From Chlamydoabsidia padenii (Eukaryota > Mucoromycota > Mucoromycetes > Mucorales > Cunninghamellaceae), in NCBI GenBank assembly GCA_025330725.1, contig JAIWND010000063.1, forward strand, positions 21,770 through 85,769: 64,000 nucleotides of DNA. Direction: 5' to 3'. Of this stretch, positions 37,362 to 47,772 are shown one piece after another. Made by a program: the position numbers and the translations under genes. The stretch's first letter is position 1, and each line of letters begins with the position of its first letter. The notes below the pieces were generated by a model. That model saw only the letters and a program-made list of their open reading frames with translations. It was not told the DNA's origin and ran no database searches.

Positions 37362-38066
37362 ATGTTCAAGTCCATCCTCGTTGCTGTTGCCACTGCTGCT
37401 CTTGTCTCTGCTCAAAGCATCTTGAGCATCACCTCTCCTCTTGGTAACAATGTTTACACTGCTGGTGGTCAAGCCATCATCACCTGGTTAGTAAAAGTTG
37501 ATCAAAAGTTGTTCAAAATTGATAAACTAATCATCCTTTTTCTTTTTTATCATTTAGGGTTAACCCCACTGTTGACACCATTCCTCAAATCCAATTGTCC
37601 AAGGGTCCTAGCACTGCTCTTCAACCCGTGATGACGGTTGCTACTAATGTAAACGCCAAAGATATGCAATACACCTGGAACATTCCTGCTACCGTTGCTC
37701 CTGGTAGTGATTGTAAGTTGTCTTTATAAAAAAAAGGGAGGGGGAGAAACAAGCGACCAACTTTCAATTTCTCTTATAGATGCTTTCGTCTTTGGTATTT
37801 CTCCCAACCTTGCTTACACTGGTCAATTCACTATCAAGGCTGCTGATGGTACTGCTCCTGCTGCCTCTTCTGCTGCCTCTTCTGCTGCCCCTGCCGGTTC
37901 TTCTGCTCCTGCCGGTTCTTCTGTTGCTCCTGCCGGTTCTTCTGCTGCTCCTGCTGGTTCTTCTGCTGCTCCTGCCGCTCAACCTACCAGTGGTGCGGGT
38001 GCCGTCGCTCCTGCTGCCATCTCTGCCATGGCTGTTGTTGGTGCTGCTGCCATTGCTTTGATGTAA
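37362..38066 (+). CDS. Secreted Ser/Ala-rich GPI-type protein (KRE9/KNH1-like, PF10342)
   Basis: Three exons (37362-37486, 37558-37712, 37780-38066) give 188 aa. Residues 1-17 are a signal peptide (VAVATAALVSAQ). The mature part has the PF10342 beta-sandwich pattern: ITSPLGNNVYTAGGQAIITWVNPTVD, then IQLSKGP, MQYTWNIPATVAPG and YAFVFGIS. A tandem APAGSS repeat (about 118-160) follows, and the C-terminus is hydrophobic (AISAMAVVGAAAIALM), as expected for GPI attachment. The likely site is cell wall or plasma membrane, with a role in beta-1,6-glucan or wall structure by family analogy. Codons are GCT/TCT/CTC-rich and strongly biased compared with its neighbours, suggesting high expression. Confidence 0.88.
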
Positions 38067-39115
38067 ACATGTCTCCTTAGAAAATGTAGTCCTCCCCTAG
38101 TTGTCTTTTTGTTTTATCTAGTTTCTGGTAGTAGTAGTAGTTATAGTAATAATATATCTTTTGAATCCCACCCCCCCTTTTTTTTTTACTTATCATCATC
38201 CTGTTTTACCCTGTTGTAATAAAGTTAACCAAATAAAACAATGTAACATCCCATCACACCCAAAGATTTTTTTTGTAAATCCGACAATAAAACTTCTATT
38301 TCGGTTCAGGGCAAAGGGTAAGAAGCCAGGATGCAATTTATTTCCTTATTGAGAACGGGCCGAATCGTGAACAGCCTATAGCATTCGATCTTTTTCCCAG
38401 TGCTATTATTAAATCCATGACGTATTACTTTCACTATATACCAGGGTCACTATTATTTTGTGCAAAATGATACACACTTTTGAAGACGGATTTTTATTAA
38501 CAAAAAGCTACAACCACATAATTTAACAATCTACAGTAATAATTCCATTCGAGTAAGATTGCCATATATACATTTATAGTAATATATCTTCAGAAACCAG
38601 GAGAGCACCTAAATGCTGGAAGTTGACCTTGACAGACTAGATACAAGACAGGCAGAAGAGTCGGCGATACTAATTCCATTCAAGTTTTTGCTTAGCAGCA
38701 CAGACTATGTAGACAAAAAAATAGGTCAGTGTCGGCATGCAGCAGTTATCATAATGTTCTTACTTTGTTGATAGGTAGTCAGTTCATGACACATTCTGCA
38801 ATAGTATGAATGGCGACAGTGGTTGTAGCACGTCATATACTAGAGTATACTATTAACAGAAGCAATCAAACAAACGCTTTGACAATCGTCAATAAACACT
38901 AGGCTATGGGTAGCCTCACTGTGGAATGTGGCAAGTGTTCATTTTAGATGAGAAAGGAAAGAAGAGTGAAAAAACAAAAAAAAAACGAAAAAAAAAATTA
39001 TAGAAATAGGCACATGATTTCAAATGCCGCATCGGCTCAAGGGCTTGGCGCGATTAATTTAAGAGATTTTGACAAGTTCATTTTCTTTCTTCTTCAATTC
39101 TTTTCGTCCTCCAAC
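38067..39115. other. Spacer before the transposase-like gene
   Basis: No coding signal. A variant promoter element (ATTTCAAATGCCG, 39017-39029) lies about 90 bp upstream of the next ATG. Terminal repeats of an element were looked for around 38.4-39.0 kb, but none were identified by eye. Confidence 0.4.
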
Positions 39116-39138
39116 ATGGTTAACAATAACAACAACAA

Positions 39139-39203
<65 letters not shown>

Positions 39204-42200
39204 AAAAAAGGAAGAAGAACGATTATTCAACAGATATATTACGCCGTGAATTCGTGTGCACGCCTTGTGGACTTGAAACGAAGAGAAAGTCGGTCTTGGA
39301 TAAACACTTGAAATCCCACAAACATATTACAAATATGCAGGTCTGTCAAGTGGTCTCGCCTGTGGACGATTCTGTCATGGTGGACAATGCCGCGGACGAC
39401 TGTATAATGGGTGATTCTGAAACTGCGATGGGTGGTAACTCTCTGGACAATGGTTTCCGTGCTGGTGAAAATGTCGGTGGTGTTGACGAAGAAGTTCTTG
39501 GTGCTGGCAATAATACCGACGACGATGAAGAAGATATACTGGAACCGTTTACTTCTCGATTTAGGCTATTGGATGAATCCGATGATGATAATAACGACGA
39601 TGGTGGTGATCTAGGTACAGCTGCTAACGAAGATGTCACAACGTTCCAGATTGATTACGAAGGCTCGACATATCCTTTCCCCAACTTGCAAACGATGATA
39701 CTTCATGCCTTTATACACGGTGATGACGAACCGGTGTCACAACGAACTCTCAAGAAGGTGCTGTATCTAGTGGAATTGATGGTGAAACTGAAAGGTGAAG
39801 CAGGAGCCGCGCCATTCGAACTACCGAAATTGGATGCACTTATCAACTTTGGTACCCGGAAGAAAAACAACATTCCTACATTCAAGTCTTCATCTGTCGA
39901 AGTGGAAATTCTGAAGCCTCAAAAATCCGTTACCAATATAACACCACCACCAACAACAACAACAACAACAGCAGCAGCAGCAGCAATGACAGCAACAAAG
40001 GAAACCTTTTATATCAATCTTCCTTCATCGGTTTTACGTCTTTTGATCGACAATCCCAGAAAGTCACCATACATATCTGCCCTTCCTGATGACACAATTG
40101 GTTCTGCTACTTCTCTTCAACAAGGCACAAAATGGCGACAACATCATCTCTTCCAACATCCGGTAATGACAATCGGCGGGGTCGATTATTGGGTTGGTGA
40201 TTTGATTGTAGTGCGTGATATAGAAAAAACTATTCACTTTTTGTTAGACAGGTATTATTTGCTCAATGGTACTGTTATGGCTCAAGGTTACGAAATACAG
40301 GTACACCAACCGAACAATTCCTCTCCTTTTTGTGTCGTGCAAACCCGTGTCTTCGCCACTCAAACATGCAACTTCCTTACAACCGTGTCCAAGCAATTCA
40401 TCAAGCAGATGCAATGCCTCTCTCAAACGCCCGACGGATCTTTGTTAATGCAGCTCCATGATCGCCATAAAGAACTTATCTTTGGACAGCATTCTATGAA
40501 GAAACCTATCTTGGACGACAACGGCAACCAGACTGGGAAATTCTACAAGGTCCAGATTGTCCCTGTAATCTTCTTCACTGATGACACCTCTGGGAATATA
40601 TCGAAACAGTTCAACCTCTATGACACCTGGTCGATGGTATGCGGTGCTCTTCCATTACACGAACGAAACAAACGAACAAACATCAACTTCATTGCCGGGG
40701 TTCGTTGCAATACTGGCCTGTCATCACTGCATATGATACCTACTCTATCTCAAGATCTCGCCGAATTGGAAAAAGGGGTCATTATGCACTCTGCTCTTTA
40801 CAACGAAGATGTATTGGTGGTGGCTCCTGTGGTTTGTATCACAGCTGATAATCCTAGGCATTCGCAATTGTGTGGTATTTATGGGCTCACATCGTTATTT
40901 CCATGCCGCAAATGCTACCAACGGAATTACAAAATCAAGAAGGACACCAAAGGCAAAACCGCGATCAACACGAATAATGTCATTGATAATACACATACGG
41001 AAGTGCTTCAGCTCAAGACATCTCGGGGCAATATTGGACTAGAAGATCTTTTCGTTGGATGTCGTACACCAAGGTTAAAACAGCAATACATAGCGGCAAA
41101 CAATGACCCTGACACTATTTTGGACGGTGGACCTGAAGGTGGGCTAACTTACAAGGATTACAAGTACAAGAATACAGGCGCTGGACCGCTGCTTGATCTG
41201 GATTCATTTGATCCCTCAACAGATACACCAGTGGAAGTATTACATACTATCTCTTTAGGTATCGCAAAGTACTTGGTGGAACATTTGGTGAAAGACGTTA
41301 TCGGTAGCAAGAAAGATTTGCTCAGTAAATTGGAATCAAGACTACAAGACTATCAAGGATCAAGTGGTTTTACAAGAACTTTCCGGGCAAAACTCACTCA
41401 TTGTGGCTCATTCCTCGGTCGTGACTTCAAGATACTGATGCAATGCCTTCCTTTGGTCATCACTTACGAATTCACTGGTCCTTCTTACGCTGATATTCAA
41501 GATATAGGTAAGCTATTTAATGCATTAGGGGTTTTATCTTCTCTTGTTTTTATAAAGGAAATACCTGCCAACCTGGATGAATACGTGGAAACCGTGAAGA
41601 AGGCCGTTGCAAATTTGACGAAGGAACTATTTGTTTACGATTGCAAACACCCGCAATATGGATCTCTTTCGACAAAGCCAAAGACTCACCTTCTACAACA
41701 CTTAACTGACGATATCATTCGATTTGGATGCACCCTACACTATGAAACAGAGAAAGGGGAACAGTATAACAAATTTGTTCGGGAAGCAATTGCACACACA
41801 AACCGACAATCGACCTCTCGTGATCTTGCCAGAATTTTTGGAAAACGACTTATGTTGCGACATATCATTGAAGGTGGCTCTTGGACTGACGATGGAATTA
41901 CAAACGTGACATGTGGAAGTGGTATCAAGAACTTCATTAATGAAAACGAACGCTTCTATGAAATCTTCCTCGACAGCTCCCGTGAACTTGCCGACAACAA
42001 CGACTCTCCCACTAATATCAGGAACGGCACCTTTGCGGTTTTTTCCCATGAATGTGGTATTAATAAGGACTTATTTATTGGCAAGGTGGTGAAACTCGAC
42101 AAGTTGAAGGTGATCCGCTATCGAAATGAAGGAAAAGATAATTTAGGTTATTTGGTGGCGACCCCTTCTCGATCCAATTATGACTTGGATATTTTACAAA

Positions 42201-42307
42201 CTGAATGTATCCTGGATATGCATATGGTCAATTCATCCAAGCAAAACATTGTCAATCACAATAAATTTGGTGTCTCCTGGTATTTGGACAATTGCGATCT
42301 TCGGTAG
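39116..42307 (+). CDS. Transposase-like protein with N-terminal zinc finger, intact ORF (possibly domesticated)
   Basis: Single uninterrupted 1063-aa ORF from the ATG at 39116; an upstream in-frame ATG at 38948 would add a Lys-rich leader. An Asn-Ser repeat (from AACAGC units, 39120-39203) precedes a basic stretch and a C2H2-like finger (FVCTPCGLETKRKSVLDKHLKSHKH). Acidic linkers follow. The large C-terminal region has CGIYGLTSLFPCRKCYQ, EVLHTISLGIAKYLVEHLV, KPKTHLLQHLTDDIIRFG and a Glu/Asn segment with GEQYNKFVREAIAHTNRQSTSRDLA. These resemble fungal Plavaka/CACTA-type transposase proteins, but I cannot fix the superfamily. No TIRs or target-site duplications were seen, so it may be a decayed element's gene or a domesticated copy. 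It shows no frameshift or stop. Confidence 0.6.
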
Positions 42308-42997
42308 GTATTTATAAACGAATAGACTTGATCCTCCACGTTTTTTTTTTTTTAGCCCTATAGTAGTAATATGTTTATACAATCCAATTTAACACAACCA
42401 TACATTAATATTATGAAATACTTATTAAACATACATACAAACAAACTCTTTACATTATATTTTATCTCTAATAATAAAAATGTCACTTGCGTTAAACTTG
42501 GTTTTACCTTTTAAATCCCGCCCTTACAACTTGGTCTTTTTCAGTCGATCCAATAAAAACGATTCATTTAACATACAATCTCCGTTTCAAATCGTATTTA
42601 CATTTCAAAATCCGTTTTTATTGTTCTGATCCAATCAGATAACTCCATTGACCTCACGGACTTGAATTTTAACCATTTTAGGGTGAAAAGTCTTTGGGTG
42701 TGATAAAATGAAAAAAAAGAGGTCTTGTCCTAAAAGAAATGTATATATTTAGTGTAGTACAAAATGCATGAATCGGCGCTTGAAAAAGCTAAACTCGTTT
42801 TTTTTTCAAAAAGATGATTATGGGTTGATTATTTCATTGGTGCGCATTGAAAACTGACCCAATGATTTGGAAAGGGGAGAAGCTCTTTTGCATATCGGGC
42901 GCACAGACCTTTCCTTTAGGTTATTCTTTATAGACGACAATACAAAAAGATACTTTATTTAAGGAGGGAGAGTAAAACCATTGATGTCGGATGTATA
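42308..42997. other. Spacer with orphan promoter elements
   Basis: Contains TTTTAAATCCCG at 42509-42520 and TTTCAAAATCCG near 42605, plus TTTCAAATCGT near 42588. No gene was recognised next to them. Confidence 0.4.
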
Positions 42998-43360
42998 TTA
43001 GGACAAAGGACCATGTCGTTTTCTATAACTAGACCAAACGCCGAAGAAAGGACCCATAAAGTAGTATACCAAAGTGATTCGCACGTCCGTTTCAGTACTC
43101 CTAAAAATAAAAAAAAGAGTGTCAATAAAGGAAGTGACCCAGAGTTGGGCTGAGAATAGACAGTACTTCTTTTTGTTTCATATGAATCGTCGTTCCAGTG
43201 AGAAACAAACACCGAGCTTGTTGTTCGTATTGCCACTTTTGGTTTAAGGTGAAGCAATAACATTCATCTATATATGTGCAAGCAGATTTGCTTTTTACCT
43301 GTTACACTTTACCTTGGAATCCGTTTATGCAATATCCCACACCTGTTCCGAATCGGTCAT
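42998..43360 (-). CDS. Candidate 64-aa small TM protein
   Basis: Three exons (43343-43360, 43162-43235, 42998-43100) give 64 aa, too short for most ORF scans. The sequence runs MTDSEQ, then a basic/polar stretch (QKEVLSTETDVR), then a hydrophobic segment (ITLVYYFMGPFFGVW) and a basic tail (YRKRHG). All junctions are GT-AG and in phase. I chose the 3' site before TGG because the alternative at 43254 breaks the frame. A promoter-element copy lies at 43454-43466, about 95 bp upstream. That copy is shared with the divergent CCDC130 gene, which supports a real transcription unit. No family was recognised; small mitochondrial inner-membrane proteins look like this. Confidence 0.45.
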
Positions 43361-43453
43361 AAGGTGCACAGCCAGCAGGATCGAGGTGTATTCAAATGGT
43401 GGTCGACTTTCAATGCAAATGTAGAGAGAGGTGAGATGAAATTTGACCCGTGT

Positions 43454-43466
43454 TATTCAAATCCCG
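43454..43466 (-). promoter_or_regulatory. Recurring element in the CCDC130 bidirectional promoter
   Basis: TATTCAAATCCCG, reverse complement of the consensus. It lies 94 bp upstream of the minus small-TM gene and 69 bp upstream of the plus CCDC130 ATG. Confidence 0.5.
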
Positions 43467-43534
43467 CCAACAGCTGGGATTTTTGTTTCCCTTTCTTCCC
43501 TTTCTTTCTTACTTTTTAATCAATCCACTTTATA

Positions 43535-44391
43535 ATGCAACCAACTAACAAATATTATCCACCTGATTGGACTCCGGAGAAGGTAAATTTAATCAAGTTA
43601 CCATTCTACACACGACTTTTATATATATATATATATATATATCCACTTTATTAATCATTTATTGATATAGGGAACTGCGAACAAGTTTGTTGGGAAACAT
43701 CCACTGGGGGATCGTGCAAGAAAGTTGGATAAAGGCATTCTAATCGTCCGGTAATATATATATAAGGCTGTTGTGGTCTCTTGACTAAACTTTGTAGCCC
43801 ATTTACTTACTAATCATAGGTTTGAATTGCCCTTCAATATTTGGTGTACAGGCTGCGACAGTCATGTAGGCAAAGGTGTACGATACAATGCGGAAAAGAA
43901 ACAGATTGGTAAATACTACAGCACACCCATCCTCCAATTCCGAATGAAATGTCATTTATGTAGTCACTGGATTGAAATTCATACGGATCCCAAGAATGCC
44001 GCCTACGTGGTGGTCAGTGGTGCTCGTGAAAAGACGGAAACATGGACCCCGGACCAAGATGACCACGTACTCCAACTCAATGACCAAGACACCAAGGAAA
44101 GACTCGCCCAGGATCCAATGTACCGATTGGAACATGGTATTCAAGACAAAGCCATTAAACAATCCAATAGCCATGTCTTGACCCGACTTGAACAATTGAA
44201 CGAGGCACAATGGAAGGATCCCTATACACAATCACAACACCTGAGGCGTAAATTCAGACAAGAGAAAAAGAAGGATCAAGCTGTGATGGAACAAACGAAT
44301 CAACTCAAGGATAAATACTCTTTACATATTGATCTTGTAGCGGAATCCCAGTCTGATCTCGTAGCGGCAAAATTGGTGGATTTTTCAGGTA

Positions 44392-44422
<31 letters not shown>

Positions 44423-44784
44423 GATAGGGGAACACATATACAAACTAATAGGATGGTATAGAATCAGGTCGTTTGGGAATGGATCGACAGAAATTGGAAA
44501 CGTCAACCGCTTCCTTGTTTTCTCATAACAACAACAAGGTCAATACGGTTGATGCAAAGGACACATTGGAACAACGAGCAAGACGACATACCAAATTGAA
44601 AACAGATCCTTTTTTACAACACATTGGATTCAAAAAATCGACAGAGCAAGCTACCACCTCACCACTGTCAATGCCTGGCATCATTGTGCGACCAGTGAAA
44701 AGGATCAAGACGGACCAAGATACCATGGCGACTGGGAATGATAACACTGGTTTGGTAGACTACCCTGATTCGGACTCTGATTAG
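43535..44784 (+). CDS. CCDC130/YJU2B-family (CWC16) spliceosomal protein
   Basis: Pre-mRNA splicing factor of the Cwc16 family (YJU2 and CCDC130 relatives). Four exons (43535-43582, 43671-43750, 43820-44388, 44462-44784) give 339 aa. The N-terminus reads YPPDWTPEKGTANKFVGKHPLGDRA, then RFELPFNIWCTGC, then KCHLCSHWIEIHTDP. This pairs CxxC with CxxC as the family zinc site. GAREKTETW follows. The middle is a coiled-coil region, and the tail has an SDSD end. The presence of KFVGKHPLGDRARKLDKGILIVRFE fits CCDC130/YJU2B better than YJU2. TA-dinucleotide runs occupy introns 1 and 3. Confidence 0.92.
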
Positions 44785-44956
44785 TGATTAGATGTTACCC
44801 CCCCCCATTTAATATAGTGTAAATAGGTCATTTTGTATTCATAAACATATAATAAACACAAGTTTTTTTCAAATATATATTTTTAGATTTTATTGTGTGT
44901 AGGTTCGGATATATACAGATAAAGATTGGGGACAGGGGTTAGCTAAATGATTAAAA

Positions 44957-45914
44957 CTAGACTATAAGTGATACATTTTCAAACAGGTAATATGGATCAG
45001 ATGGGTTTGTACTAACATTTTCTATACAAAGTAAAACAGGAATAGCATGATCCAAACCATCGTCGTCATCCGTGGAGTGTAGAGTGGTTGATTTTGATTC
45101 GATGTGGATACAAGTGTCCAAGAATAAAGGGAATTGTTGAATAAAGTCCATCATATCAGGTGTCAAGAGAGCATCTTGTTGCATCAATTGATCAAAGCAA
45201 TATACATGTCCAGTTCGAATTTTAATCATCATTTTCGCCACTCCAGTGCCTAATCCACGTACACAAGATCGAGATTTCAACTTGTTCATTATATCTTCAG
45301 CCAACAGATCCACACTGTCTTCCAAGATGGCCAGTCGATCCGTCGTCATAGGTTGATGATACAATTTATCTTGAAGCCATTCTTCAACTATTCTTGATAC
45401 ATGTCCGGCTGTTTTGGTATGAGCATTTCCTAGAGTGGGTAACTAGAAAAGAGAGAGAGGGTGAGGACAAGTAACTTGATGATGAACATTTTTTTTTTTT
45501 TTACCGATATAAATCGATTGCCCCCATCCAAAAAGTAAGTGTTTCGACTTGGTGAGCAGGTGGTTTGTAAACTGGTTTCAAAGGCTGTTATTTGGCTGGA
45601 CCTATTAGTAGGGGTATCGACCAAACAAAGAGAAGAGGCAGTGTTGTTGTCTTGATCCATCAAGGTACTTAGTGTTGCACCTGTAGACACTGTGGTTGTT
45701 GAATCGTCTTCATCATCATAATGTTCTTCTGGGCTTGATAGTGGATGGATATAAGATGCTTTGGTTGAGCCATACATTCCAAGCGGGGTGTCAGTTGTTG
45801 TATCTAAAAAAAAAAAAGTAGACAGGTCAAAAGATGAGTATGAATGAGAACCATTGAGTCTTCTTGTAAAGAGTGACCAAGTGAGAATAACTTACCGTTT
45901 ACTTGTGGCCACAT
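44957..45914 (-). CDS. Hypothetical protein
   Basis: Three exons (45896-45914, 45505-45803, 44957-45442) give 267 aa with GT-AG introns in phase. The first exon is 19 nt. The N-terminal third is Ser/Thr/Asp-rich. The C-terminal two thirds look folded, with VSRIVEEWLQDKLY, LLAEDIMNKLKSRSC, TGVAKMMIKIRTGHVY and a segment with CIHIES. The family was not recognised. A promoter element at 46014-46026 lies 100 bp upstream. Confidence 0.6.
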
Positions 45915-46013
45915 GGTTGAGAAAGAGAGAGAGACAAGAAGTAATGGAAAGAGAAAGAAGAATGGAGAAAAATAGTGTGGGGAATATTATAAAGGGAAAA
46001 AAAAAAGAAGAAA

Positions 46014-46054
46014 CGGGATTTGTAAAAACTCAAACCTTGATTATTCCAATCCCG
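46014..46054. promoter_or_regulatory. Paired promoter elements between two divergent genes
   Basis: CGGGATTTGTAAA (46014-46026) and an inverted ATTCCAATCCCG (46043-46054) lie between the start of the minus gene at 45914 and a plus candidate gene at 46159. The arrangement matches that at 231-265. Confidence 0.45.
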
Positions 46055-46158
46055 AACATGGGACAGGGTTCATTTCGAAAGTAAAAAAGTGATAAAGCAA
46101 AAAAAAAAAAAGAGGGTATGAATCTATCGATGTTCACTACTTCTTTATCAATTATAGT

Positions 46159-46424
46159 ATGATGCCAGAACAGAAGGAAGAAGAAAAAAGGGGGGAATAT
46201 ATGGATCACTCAAGCAAGATGTACCACAACTCCAAGCTGGTTGTCAAAACAACTCCGTTCAGATTGGAGGAAAAGAACAAAACTCCATCAACCTTTCCCT
46301 TCTACCGGGGTATGTTATGGGATATGCCAAGCTAATAAGACTCTTTAGAGTTTTATTATCGTCACTTCATATGTCTTTTGCAGAAAGTTCTTTTCTAATC
46401 TTGATTTTGCCCGATTTGACATGA
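46159..46424 (+). CDS. Candidate 63-aa protein, two exons
   Basis: ATG at 46159, exon 1 to 46309, GT-AG intron with a GCTAATAA branch-like sequence at about 46331, exon 2 46384-46424. The peptide is Lys/Glu-rich at the N-terminus with a short hydrophobic end (FLILILPDL). The intron is in phase and the paired promoter element upstream is shared with the neighbouring gene. There is no homology recognised, so it may be spurious. Confidence 0.3.
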
Positions 46425-47772
46425 CTCTTTATTCAATGATGAAGTGAAAGCAGAATGATAAAATAGAAAAGCTATCATAGTACATTGAGCGCAATTGAAA
46501 ACCGCTCAAGGTCTCCAATCGGCTTGACATTACCCATCTCCGCTTTAAAGACAATGTATATGAATGAAAAAAGTAATGACACTTGTGTAATGAAATCATC
46601 ATTTTCTAGAATGTACTTCAAACGATCGGTAAAAAAGAATGTCGTGGTTTAAACCCTCTCTCTCTCCTCTGTCTCCTTCCACCACTGCCAATGTAGTCAG
46701 CCAGGCTGCAACGGTTATACAATCAAACAATTCATGTAGTAATGCTGGTCACTTGATATGAATCCGCTCTCTCTCTCTCTCTCCATTCCTTTTGTCTATG
46801 CCCCAGTCCATTCCTTCATTATGCTTAATATCTTCCGGCGGGAGAGTAACCGCTTCCTAACGCACACTGCAATGAGTTGGCAAGTTTTATCATTTCCATA
46901 GACAAAAAGGGCTGATCACAGTACTAACTGACTGTTTGATTTCTTTTCCTATGTATGATTGCTTTTGATCATTTCTTTCAACTACTTTTTTAAACACCGT
47001 ATATTTTATTGTTGCTTTTATTTAATTAAATTAATAAAACCAGTATAGCATAGCATCCATTATTAAAACAAAAGTAATCTAGCCTATATTATTATTGTGG
47101 AGAGGGTGAAGGTGGATGATTTGACCAAACAAATTGTTGGAATCGTGTAAAATCCTAGTTGAACTAAAAAATAAGAAGAAAAGTAATTGTTAGTATATAC
47201 CAAATAGTAAAAGGAGCATACATCATCATACCACGTCTACCATTTCATGTTTTGGGCTACTTACTATTCCATCTTATGTTCGTGTTTACCCTTCTACAAC
47301 CAGGCAGATGTAGTCACCAAAGACAAAACATGGTGAGAATGTTCACTTTACCTAACACATGGAGATAAAGTTAATCAGGTAAAGTAGTCAAAGAGGTGTT
47401 GCTGTATTCCATTACCTTATAGAAGTGATACGCCTGTCAGTGGAAGAAGGCATTCTTCATTTTGTTTCCACCGAGTGCTGCTGTCAAGTCGTTGTTTTCA
47501 TAGGAATCCATCGTCAGTGTAAAGGTCTTTACGTTTTGAATTAAGGATCGAAAAGAGTTGAGTGCATGATATCATATCATGGTAAATTAAGAACTGGATA
47601 AGGGGAATAGTTCAACAGAAAAAAAGAAAGAGAGAGAGAGAGTACCCCGTTGATCGTTTATAAAAGATTCCCCGCCGAATCGGGATTTGAATTCCCTGTC
47701 GGATATGCTTGCAAAAGACCGCTATAAGATAAAATAAAGGAATACGGTACTAATTTTGAATTTTATTTACTA
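46425..47772. other. Spacer with a possible micro-ORF gene
   Basis: CT-dinucleotide microsatellites near 46650 and 46770. A promoter element (CGGGATTTGAATT) lies at 47681-47693 with a TTTATAAAAG sequence near 47658. Downstream on the minus strand an ATG at 47511 opens a 24-codon ORF ending at 47437. Nothing else coding was recognised. Confidence 0.35.
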
